A stretch of DNA of 33,469 nucleotides from Gemmatimonadota bacterium (GTDB taxonomy: Bacteria > Gemmatimonadota > Gemmatimonadetes > Gemmatimonadales > GWC2-71-9), in the NCBI GenBank assembly GCA_029262155.1, contig JAJCZW010000119.1:1-33469 (forward strand). Direction: 5' to 3'. Position numbers and translations under genes: made by a program. Of the stretch, positions 27,613 to 33,469 are shown in pieces (position 1 is the stretch's first letter; each line of letters starts with the position of its first letter). Below the pieces are notes generated by a model. It did not search any database, had not been told where the DNA came from, and worked only from the letters and a program-made list of their open reading frames with translations.

Positions 27613-28110
27613 GTGCGATTTCGTTGGCTTATGAGGCAACAACCGGCACTCGCCGCTTTGCTCGCATTCCTCGTCCTCCCGGTGGCATGCCAACCTGTGG
27701 GTCAGGATCCGACTCGGCTCGCCGGGTGTTATGCATTGAGTTGGTATCGGGGCGGAGTCCGCCAAATCGGTCCGCTTCTCCCATCGACGATTCGGTTCCG
27801 TGACCTCCCAGCCGCCGACGAGGCTCCCGATGAGGGATCGTGGTACGCCGTCGACCCTGTTGAATTAGCTGATAGTGCGCAGGCATCGTTCCCGGTCGCG
27901 TCGTGGCAGGGCACGTACACGCTGCGGGGCTGGTCCCCGGTGGGACAGGATTCATTGGTGTTCCGGTTGCAGATCCCTGGAGGGACACGGTGGAATGTGG
28001 AGCTCCGTTCCACCGTCGATTCGATTCTCGGTGCTACGTGGTACGTGAGCGGATCCGACTCCGATCGTGTGTTGGTGCGAGGGCGTCGGGTTCTCTGTCC
28101 ATCGAGTTAG
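27613..28110 (+). CDS. Small lipoprotein of unknown function
   Basis: The product has about 165 residues with a lipoprotein signal (ALAALLAFLVLPVAC) and a mature part of beta-strand character (GCYALSWYRGG, WQGTYTLRGWSPVGQDSLVFRLQIPGGTRWNVELRSTVDSILGATWYV). I do not recognise the family. The start is unsure: GTG at 27613 has GGGGGAG very close (two bases), ATG at 27631 has it too far away (20 bases), and ATG at 27586 has none. All give the same signal peptide core. It probably follows the LIC_10091-like gene in one transcript. Confidence 0.65.
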   Translation: MRFRWLMRQQPALAALLAFLVLPVACQPVGQDPTRLAGCYALSWYRGGVRQIGPLLPSTIRFRDLPAADEAPDEGSWYAVDPVELADSAQASFPVASWQGTYTLRGWSPVGQDSLVFRLQIPGGTRWNVELRSTVDSILGATWYVSGSDSDRVLVRGRRVLCPSS

Positions 28111-28179
28111 GCGGGTTAATGCTTAGCGCACGGTATGGGAATTCGATCGGTCAGTAAGTAGGTAATCTTTCTCCCACGT

Positions 28180-28986
28180 ATGGAGGTCGGCCTGCTCCTC
28201 GGTTACGCATTCGCACTTCTCATCGGTCTCTCCCTCGGTCTCCTCGGTGGAGGAGGGTCGATCCTCACCGTCCCAGTCCTGCTGTATTTCTTCGGGTATG
28301 GGATGAAGGAGGCGGTGCCGATGAGCCTGGTCGTCGTCGGCCTGAGCAGCCTCTTCGGAGTTTCGCGACATCATCGCGCCGGGAACGTGGACTTCCGGGC
28401 GGCCCTCGCCTTTGGGCCGGCTGCGATTGTTGGATCGTTCGGTGGTGCGGCGCTGGCACTTCGAGTCTCCTCCAAGTTTCAAGTCACCCTCTTCGCCATC
28501 GTGATGCTTGGGGCTGCTGTGGCGATGCTTCTTCGCAGGGCCACTACCGGCTCCACATCGGAGGCCCAAGCGGGACACCCCCTGGCGATGCTCCTCCTGG
28601 GTGCTGCCGTGGGGGTGCTGACCGGGCTGGTTGGGGTGGGTGGGGGCTTTCTCTATGTGCCCGCGCTCGCGTTGATTGGCGGGGTCACGATGCGGAGAGC
28701 CGTGGGGACCTCCCTGGTGCTGATCGCGTTGAGTTGTGGGGCTGGTCTCGTCAAGTATGTAGGAGCGATCACCATCCCGTGGGATGTGGTCACGGTCTTC
28801 TCGCTGCTCGCCTTTGTGGGGGTGGTTGCCGGGTCGCGGGTCGCACAACACGTTTCCCAACCAAGCCTCCGGAAGGGCTTCGCCGTCTTCCTGCTTGTGA
28901 TGGGTGTCTTTGTCCTGTGGCGTGGAGAGGGAAAGGGCGCGGTGGACCGATCCGCCACTCCACCGACCGGAGTGATCGACCGATAA
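28180..28986 (+). CDS. TauE/SafE family membrane transporter
   Basis: This 268-residue protein has about eight hydrophobic segments and the two TauE/SafE signature repeats: LLGYAFALLIGLSLGLLGGGGSILTVPVLLYFFG at the start and AVGVLTGLVGVGGGFLYVPALALIGG in the middle. The family exports sulfite, thiosulfate or sulfonates across the inner membrane. It is followed after 12 bases by a persulfide dioxygenase-rhodanese gene, as in the cst-type sulfide detoxification operons, so sulfite or thiosulfate export is likely. There is no clear ribosome site; AGGTA lies about 13 bases before the ATG. No sulfur-sensing regulator (CstR/BigR) is encoded nearby. Confidence 0.93.
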   Translation: MEVGLLLGYAFALLIGLSLGLLGGGGSILTVPVLLYFFGYGMKEAVPMSLVVVGLSSLFGVSRHHRAGNVDFRAALAFGPAAIVGSFGGAALALRVSSKFQVTLFAIVMLGAAVAMLLRRATTGSTSEAQAGHPLAMLLLGAAVGVLTGLVGVGGGFLYVPALALIGGVTMRRAVGTSLVLIALSCGAGLVKYVGAITIPWDVVTVFSLLAFVGVVAGSRVAQHVSQPSLRKGFAVFLLVMGVFVLWRGEGKGAVDRSATPPTGVIDR

Positions 28987-28998
28987 CGGGAGGGTCGT

Positions 28999-30423
28999 AT
29001 GCTGTTTCACCGTTTTTATGATGACCAGCTTGCCCAGGCCAGCTACCTCGTCGGATGTGCGGCAACCGGCGAGTCGATTGTGATCGATCCCAACCGAGCC
29101 GTCGATCAGTACATCGCCGTCGCCGAAAAGGAAGGGCTCCGGATCACCCATGCCACGGAAACCCACATTCACGCCGATTTTGTGAGTGGGACGCGGGAGC
29201 TTGCCGCACGGACCGGTGCCCGCATGCTGCTCTCTGATGCTGGGCCGCCTGAGTGGCAGTACGCCTTCCGGGATGACCCGGGCGTTGTCCTTCTTGGCGA
29301 CGGTACCACGTTCAAGGTAGGCAACGTCGCCTTTACCACGATCCATACACCAGGCCATACGCCAGAGCATCTGTCGTTTCTCCTGACCGACACCGCTTCT
29401 GCGACCGAACCGATGGGTGTGTTCACCGGCGACTTTGTCTTTGTTGGCGACGTTGGACGTCCCGACCTTCTGGAGAAAGCGGCCCATTTAGCGGATGAAA
29501 GTGAAACCTCTGCGCGGATGCTCTATCGCAGTCTTGTCGCATTTCGCCGACGGCCCGACCACTTGCAGATCTGGCCGGGCCATGGCGCTGGGTCGGCTTG
29601 TGGTAAGGGATTGAGCGCGGTGCCGCAGTCGACCCTGGGGTACGAACGTCGGACGAATTGGGCGTTTCAAATTGAGGACGAATCAGAGTTTGTCGCGGCT
29701 GTGCTCGAAGGGCAGACTGAACCACCGGCGTACTTTGGGAGGATGAAGGTGGTGAATCGAGCCGGGCCGCCGGTAATCGGACAACGCAGAGCGCCGAAAC
29801 GCATCGGCCCCGATCGCCTGGCACAGGTGCTCCGCGACGACCTGCTCCTCGACACGCGTTCGACTGCTGATTTTGCGGCGGGGCATATTCCGGGGTCGGT
29901 CAACGTCCCATGGTCCCAAAGCTTCACAACCTATGCTGGATCGGTACTTCCCTCCGACCGCGACCTCTATTGCCTCCTGCCAGATGAATCCGACCATACG
30001 GCGGAGGTGATCGCTCAGGCGCTCCTCCTGATTGGCTATGATCGGGTCCGGGGCTACCTCGGTCGGGAAGGGGTCGACGGGTGGGTTACAGCGGGTCAGG
30101 TGCTCGGGTCGATGTCGACGCTCTCGGTCGAGGAGCTTTCGGGAATGGATCGCGAAGCGGTCGCGGTCATCGATGTTCGGGGACGAAATGAGTGGAATGA
30201 TGGCCACGTGCGGGGCGCGGTCCTGATCCCTCTCCCGGAGTTGACTGGTCGGTTGGATGAGATTCCGGCGGATCGACCGGTGGTTCTTCATTGCCAAGCG
30301 GGGTCCCGTTCCGCCATCGCAACGAGCATACTCCTCGCCCACGGTTGGCACGATGTTCAGAACCTGACGGGTGGTTTCGCGGCGTGGCGTGCTGCCGGCT
30401 TGCCGGTGACTGTAGATGAGTGA
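28999..30423 (+). CDS. Persulfide dioxygenase-like metallo-beta-lactamase fused to two rhodanese domains (CstB-like)
   Basis: The 474 residues hold a metallo-beta-lactamase domain (1-250) of the ETHE1/persulfide dioxygenase type. Its motifs are THIHADF (His56, His58, Asp60), TPGH (His120), TGDF (Asp145) and PGHG (His195). Two rhodanese domains follow (about 272-360 and 375-473). The second has the active loop C432-Q-A-G-S-R-S. In the first, Cys325 aligns with it but the loop reads LLPDESD, so it is probably inactive or altered. The layout equals CstB, which oxidises persulfides to sulfite and thiosulfate in the cytoplasm. The ATG follows GGGAGGG by a few bases. With tauE it forms a sulfide/persulfide detoxification pair. 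Confidence 0.94.
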   Translation: MLFHRFYDDQLAQASYLVGCAATGESIVIDPNRAVDQYIAVAEKEGLRITHATETHIHADFVSGTRELAARTGARMLLSDAGPPEWQYAFRDDPGVVLLGDGTTFKVGNVAFTTIHTPGHTPEHLSFLLTDTASATEPMGVFTGDFVFVGDVGRPDLLEKAAHLADESETSARMLYRSLVAFRRRPDHLQIWPGHGAGSACGKGLSAVPQSTLGYERRTNWAFQIEDESEFVAAVLEGQTEPPAYFGRMKVVNRAGPPVIGQRRAPKRIGPDRLAQVLRDDLLLDTRSTADFAAGHIPGSVNVPWSQSFTTYAGSVLPSDRDLYCLLPDESDHTAEVIAQALLLIGYDRVRGYLGREGVDGWVTAGQVLGSMSTLSVEELSGMDREAVAVIDVRGRNEWNDGHVRGAVLIPLPELTGRLDEIPADRPVVLHCQAGSRSAIATSILLAHGWHDVQNLTGGFAAWRAAGLPVTVDE

Positions 30424-30462
30424 TGATGTGTAACGGTGCGACCACCGGGCGTCGTATACCAT

Positions 30463-30888
30463 ATGATACGAATGCTGCGTCGCCCGACGACTGGACTGAT
30501 CGCACTGCTCACGATCGTGGGATGTAGCGGCACCCCCACCAGCCCCTCAGGCGCGCGAACCTTTCGGTTCGTGATGCGAGGCCGGCCCGCACTTACATTT
30601 GTCGCTCGGACGTCGGACCCCGCCGTGCTGGCCCAAGTCGATGCCCAACTCGCCCTTCCGTTTGAGAAACGCAATCAACATATCAACGGGGTGGTCGATC
30701 GGGGGGATGCCGGCCAGAACGCACCCTGGAATTGGCACTTTGTTCTAGATCGGTGGACCATGGCTGATGCCAGCATCGAGATCTGTGACGGAACGCCGAC
30801 TTTTGTAGAAGAGAATCTCGAATTGTGGCTGGAACAGGTGGGGCAGTACTGTCCTTGGGATTCGGTGGTGGATCACGAAGTTCTGTAA
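30463..30888 (+). CDS. BP74-like domain lipoprotein
   Basis: The 141-residue protein has a lipoprotein signal ending in LLTIVGC and one domain: RTFRFVMRGRPALTFVARTSDPAVLAQVDAQL, then NQHINGVVDRG, then APWNWHFVLDRWTMADASIEICDG. This pattern matches the small BP74-like domain found in secreted proteins, mostly of unknown role; the call is from memory of the motif. Start choice is unsure: ATG at 30463 or 30472, or GTG at 30436; none has a strong ribosome site. It follows the sulfur pair by about 40 bases, but a functional link is not evident. Confidence 0.65.
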   Translation: MIRMLRRPTTGLIALLTIVGCSGTPTSPSGARTFRFVMRGRPALTFVARTSDPAVLAQVDAQLALPFEKRNQHINGVVDRGDAGQNAPWNWHFVLDRWTMADASIEICDGTPTFVEENLELWLEQVGQYCPWDSVVDHEVL

Positions 30889-30928
30889 CCACCACCTAGG
30901 TCCCAACCGAGCTGCCGGCTAGCCGCTG

Positions 30929-31315
30929 TCAGGATGTTGATCCACGTACTCGATCAATCGCTCGCTCGATCATGCCTTCGAGGTGTTCCATGTCGGTGGG
31001 TTTCACAAGGTAGTTTTCTGCCCCCAATTTCAAGGCCTTGAGGGCGAGCGTGATTTCGCTCTGGGCCGTCAACATGATGACAGCCGCACCTTGCTGACGG
31101 AGGATCGGCAGGGCCTCCAACCCCGACATCTCCGGCATGTCGATATCCAACACCGTGACTTCCGGCCTGACTTCCCCATAGCGTTCGATGGCTTCGGCGC
31201 CCGTCGTCGCCTGGTGGACCTCGTGTCCCAACTGGGAAAAATGGCTCGTCATAAGCTTCAGCATCGCGGGGTCATCATCGCAGAAGAGAAGCCGGTATGG
31301 AGTAGGGTCGGTCAC
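30929..31315 (-). CDS. Orphan response regulator receiver domain (CheY-like)
   Basis: This 128-residue protein is a single receiver domain. Acidic pocket residues are in DDD (13-15), the phospho-acceptor is Asp57 in VLDIDMPEMSG, Thr83 lies in MLTAQS and Lys105 in LVKPTD, so it looks functional. There is no output domain and no kinase gene beside it. It may act by protein contact, as CheY or Spo0F do. The start is a GTG at 31315, with GAGG about six bases upstream. It is convergent with the BP74-like gene and divergent from hsp20. Confidence 0.93.
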   Translation of the reverse strand: MTDPTPYRLLFCDDDPAMLKLMTSHFSQLGHEVHQATTGAEAIERYGEVRPEVTVLDIDMPEMSGLEALPILRQQGAAVIMLTAQSEITLALKALKLGAENYLVKPTDMEHLEGMIERAIDRVRGSTS

Positions 31316-31569
31316 TCAGGCCTCGATAACGGTAACGGGTTCCGGAACGTGGTTCATGGAGACCAGCAAATCAATGACGAGACAGGGGAAAAGGCTAGTC
31401 CACTGGGATGGATCAGAGGAGTGGTGCTCGTGGACGATACGCCTGCCGAAACGCCAGTCGGAGCCACTTGGCGTGCGTCAGTTTGGCAGATGGCGATGGC
31501 ACGGCGAATGCCTCCTCTCGTGCTAGCGGCAGCATGCTGGCCGCCTGGACTTGAACCCACGGTTGTACC

Positions 31570-32019
31570 ATGCTCACTACCACACGCCGTCCTTTCGATA
31601 CGACGGCCACAAACCTACGGCGCCTGAACCATATCTTCGACCAAGCGTTCGGGACGGGGTTCAGCGATGATGCACCGGCCCTTGCCTCAGCATGGGTACC
31701 GCCCTGTGATATCTTCGAGGACAACGATGCCCTCAAGATTGTCCTGGAGGTTCCTGGTGTTGCGTCGGAGGACGTGAAGCTCTCGCTGGAAAACAACACC
31801 CTCACCGTCCGTGGGGAGAAGAAACAGGTTGCCGAAGAGACGACCGAGAAGGTGCACCGGTATGAGCGGTCGTACGGAGTCTTTGAACGGAGCTTCAGTC
31901 TCCCCAACTCGATCGATGCCGAACGCATCGAGGCAGCCTACGACCAAGGGGTGCTGACCATTCGACTTCCCAAGGCCGAACGGGCTCGCCCGAGAGAGAT
32001 TCCGGTAACGGCCTCGTAA
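31570..32019 (+). CDS. Small heat shock protein, Hsp20/alpha-crystallin family
   Basis: The 149-residue protein has a short N-terminal arm (FDTTATNLRRLNHIFDQAF), an alpha-crystallin domain (about 42-135: PPCDIFEDNDALKIVLEVPGVASEDVKLSLENNTLTVRGEKK ... FERSFSLPNSIDAERIEAAYDQGVLTIRLPKAE) and a short tail REIPVTAS with the I-x-V anchor. It is an ATP-independent cytoplasmic chaperone. The ATG is the only possible start in frame, because a stop lies 16 bases upstream, yet there is no good ribosome site. A strong hairpin follows the gene. Confidence 0.96.
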   Translation: MLTTTRRPFDTTATNLRRLNHIFDQAFGTGFSDDAPALASAWVPPCDIFEDNDALKIVLEVPGVASEDVKLSLENNTLTVRGEKKQVAEETTEKVHRYERSYGVFERSFSLPNSIDAERIEAAYDQGVLTIRLPKAERARPREIPVTAS

Positions 32020-32028
32020 CGAGACCGG

Positions 32029-32079
32029 CCCGGCTCCGAAGAAAACACTCTCCGGAGCCGGGTCCCGCCCCGTCTTTCT
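32029..32079. terminator. Rho-independent-like terminator after hsp20
   Basis: The arms CCCGGCTCCG (32029-32038) and CGGAGCCGGG (32053-32062) form a perfect 10-bp stem with a 14-base loop, ten bases after the hsp20 stop. It is followed by a pyrimidine-rich stretch GTCTTTCTCC (32071-32080) rather than a clean T run, so it should end transcription or protect the 3' end with moderate efficiency. Confidence 0.75.
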
Positions 32080-32122
32080 CCGTGGCGAGATCGGCGTTCA
32101 GGGGAAAGTGAGAGGAGTTCGC

Positions 32123-32596
32123 GTGACCCTGTCGTCCCCAGATCTACTCGCCACCATGCGGTCAGAGATTCCGCTGTGCACTGCCCTCGGTGTGGCCGTT
32201 CTGGTGCTCGACGATGGTGTGACCCTTCGAATGCCGGTCGTCGGGAATCGCAATGGGATGGGGACTGTCTTTGCCGGGAGTCTGCATGCGTTGTGTACGC
32301 TTTCGGGCTGGGGACTCCTCACGCGGTGGGTCTACGACGCAGATGTTGGTCCCTGCGAAGTAGTGCTGCAAGACAGTTCAATCCACTTCAGCCAACCAGT
32401 GCGGTCGACGCCACACGCGCGGTGCGAGCCACTCGATCCGAGCGATGACGAGCATCTGCGCCGCGCGTTACGGAAGCACCGTCCCGGACGAGTTCGGCTT
32501 GCGGTTGGTATCTCCATTGGGGAGAATCCCGATCAGATCGCGGCCCGATTCGTTGGCCGGTACATCGTCCGGCCAAAGCCTTCCTCACCACGCTGA
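32123..32596 (+). CDS. YiiD C-terminal-type hotdog thioesterase
   Basis: The GTG at 32123 with GAGAGGAG five bases upstream gives 157 residues; a GTG at 32108 lies on the ribosome site and is less likely. The protein matches the thioesterase domain found at the C-terminus of YiiD: IPLCTALGVAVLVLDDGVTLRMPVVGNRNGMGTVFAGSLHALCTLSGWGLL, with the GTVFAGSL hotdog helix. The N-terminal acetyltransferase domain of YiiD is absent. The substrate is unknown. It is convergent with the peroxiredoxin-like gene. Confidence 0.85.
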   Translation: MTLSSPDLLATMRSEIPLCTALGVAVLVLDDGVTLRMPVVGNRNGMGTVFAGSLHALCTLSGWGLLTRWVYDADVGPCEVVLQDSSIHFSQPVRSTPHARCEPLDPSDDEHLRRALRKHRPGRVRLAVGISIGENPDQIAARFVGRYIVRPKPSSPR

Positions 32597-32601
32597 GACA
32601 A

Positions 32602-33156
32602 CTAGGAAGACTCGGCGGTGGGGTGATGGGCGAACGTCTTGATCTGTTCAAAGGGAAGATGATCTCCCTCATCGGACCCGTAGTAGGCTGTCCGAATGAT
32701 CCCATCCCCATCGACCAGGAAATCAGCCGGCATACTTGTGATACTCCCCTGCATCGTTGTTGGGAAATACCCTTTTCCGAACATCGCCTTCATCAGGGTC
32801 GGGAATCGAAAGAGCATCCCTTTGAGCACTCCTGCTTTCGAGTGTTCGATCCCATACGCTCGATACACGATCCGGGACGGGTCGGCGAGTACCGGGAAAG
32901 GTGCCTCATGTCCTTCGGCATGCTCCCGCAGGTGATCAAGGGGTGAGTCGAAGAGTGCGACGATGCCGAACGCTGGTCCGAGTTCATCGAACCGCGATAC
33001 CAGTTCATGCATCCGGAGGTTGCAGAAGGGACAGGTCGCGAATCGAAAGAAGGACAACATGATTGGTTTGCCGCGCACCTGATCGAGGGCAAAGTGGGTT
33101 CCGTCAATTGCTGGCAGGTCAAACGGGATCAGGGGTGTTCCAGTAGTCAAACGCAT
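32602..33156 (-). CDS. Peroxiredoxin-like thioredoxin-fold protein (AhpC/TSA family)
   Basis: The 184-residue protein has a thioredoxin-fold domain with the active motif TCPFC (Cys42, Cys45) after LSFFRFA, and continues with FPVLADPSRIVYRAYGIE and a final SITSMPADFLVDGDGIIRTAYYG strand pair typical of AhpC/TSA-type redoxins. It probably reduces peroxides or acts as a thiol oxidoreductase in the cytoplasm, since no signal peptide is visible. The ATG at 33156 follows GGAG by six bases. It lies 51 bases after another leftward gene and may be co-transcribed with it. Confidence 0.9.
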   Translation of the reverse strand: MRLTTGTPLIPFDLPAIDGTHFALDQVRGKPIMLSFFRFATCPFCNLRMHELVSRFDELGPAFGIVALFDSPLDHLREHAEGHEAPFPVLADPSRIVYRAYGIEHSKAGVLKGMLFRFPTLMKAMFGKGYFPTTMQGSITSMPADFLVDGDGIIRTAYYGSDEGDHLPFEQIKTFAHHPTAESS

Positions 33157-33207
33157 CGAAGGCTCCGTATGTGGTTCCGAGAGAAACGCAATGAACCTCG
33201 GAGCAGT

Positions 33208-33469
33208 TCAGTCTTGAGTGGTCATCCTTTCGATGATCGTCTCCATGACTTGGTCATACCTTGTTTCTGTTGCTGGATCGTTGAACTGATAGCGGTGTCC
33301 ACCGATTTCGATCACTGCCCCGTTGGGAAAGGTGACGAGGTAGTAGTAGACCTGGTCGCCATACGGCCCGGGAAACCCGGGATACTGAGTGACGGTCTTT
33401 TCCCCAACCTGATAGGTGCGGACCGGTGGAAAGGCCTGGCCGATGAGCGCTGCGGTTTCGGAGCGATCA
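33208..33469 (-). CDS. Protein of unknown function, C-terminal part (5' end outside window)
   Basis: An open frame enters at the window end and stops with TGA at 33208-33210. The 87 visible residues include QVGEKTVTQYPGFPGPYGDQ, VYYYLVTFPNGAVIEIGGHRYQF and a helical tail YDQVMETIIERMTTQD. The composition is that of a real protein, with regular codon use, and it lies in the same direction just upstream of the peroxiredoxin-like gene. I do not recognise it. The alternating aromatic strands suggest a small beta-rich domain. Confidence 0.6.
   Translation of the reverse strand, partial: DRSETAALIGQAFPPVRTYQVGEKTVTQYPGFPGPYGDQVYYYLVTFPNGAVIEIGGHRYQFNDPATETRYDQVMETIIERMTTQD

Noticed and set aside
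28123-29487. 454-residue open frame on the minus strand opposite tauE and the persulfide dioxygenase gene
   Set aside because: It is rich in His, Pro, Gly and Arg with no domain, and both opposite genes are clearly real. It is a shadow of GC-rich coding.
31540-31570. tRNA-like T-arm on the minus strand (GGGTTCAAGTCC) with a possible 7-bp acceptor pairing upstream inside hsp20
   Set aside because: The T stem does not pair properly, there is no room for an anticodon arm, and the segment overlaps the hsp20 start. A match of this length can occur by chance in 33 kb.
31550-31571. CTTGAA as a heat-shock sigma factor -35 box for hsp20
   Set aside because: The matching -10 would fall on the hsp20 start codon, leaving no room for a transcript leader.

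Overview
The window reads as a chromosomal segment of a GC-rich (roughly 60 %) Gram-negative bacterium. Genes are tightly packed, many begin with GTG or TTG, Shine-Dalgarno sites are purine rich, and there are many Sec, Tat and lipoprotein export signals. The mix (secreted S9 peptidase, Tat-TldD/PmbA pairs, small oxidase-like membrane proteins, a beta-propeller remnant, CCAGACC tandem repeats) looks most like Gemmatimonadota to me. That placement is an inference from gene style; there is no rRNA or phylogenetic marker to confirm it. I see no tRNA, rRNA, CRISPR array, intact insertion sequence or phage genes.

Left part (1-9769). A leftward four-gene operon encodes a DUF4442 hotdog protein, a nitronate monooxygenase-like flavoprotein and two related small membrane proteins, the second cut by the window edge. 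It diverges from a universal stress protein gene preceded by a 20-bp palindrome. A large secreted prolyl-oligopeptidase-type peptidase follows. Then comes a gene-poor stretch (5316-7361) with a 7-bp tandem repeat, a C10 tract, an 81-residue secreted peptide with eight cysteines, and a truncated beta-propeller gene. After it lie a cytochrome c-type lipoprotein, a secreted protein of unknown function and a secreted cupin.

Middle (9917-13356). thiC is preceded by a TPP riboswitch whose expression platform can be read directly. A TPR lipoprotein gene overlaps the thiC end and so probably shares its transcript.

Core of the window (13375-26185). Nine leftward genes are joined by 4-nt overlaps or very short gaps: Tat-exported TldD (copy 2), PmbA/TldE, DUF4159, MoxR ATPase, DUF58, BatA-like protein, DUF4175-like membrane protein, a membrane protein with an amidotransferase-like fold, and Tat-exported TldD (copy 1). 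It joins a MoxR/Bat-type envelope module to a TldD/TldE peptidase module and is the best candidate here for an undescribed functional system. My working model is that the MoxR-DUF58-Bat proteins assemble or activate an envelope complex that works with, or controls, the exported TldD/TldE protease.

Right part (26450-33469). A secreted LIC_10091-like protein is divergent from the operon. It is followed by a small lipoprotein, a sulfur pair (TauE/SafE exporter plus persulfide dioxygenase-rhodanese), a BP74-like lipoprotein, an orphan receiver-domain protein, Hsp20 with a terminator, a YiiD-type hotdog thioesterase, a peroxiredoxin-like protein, and the C-terminal end of a leftward gene of unknown function.
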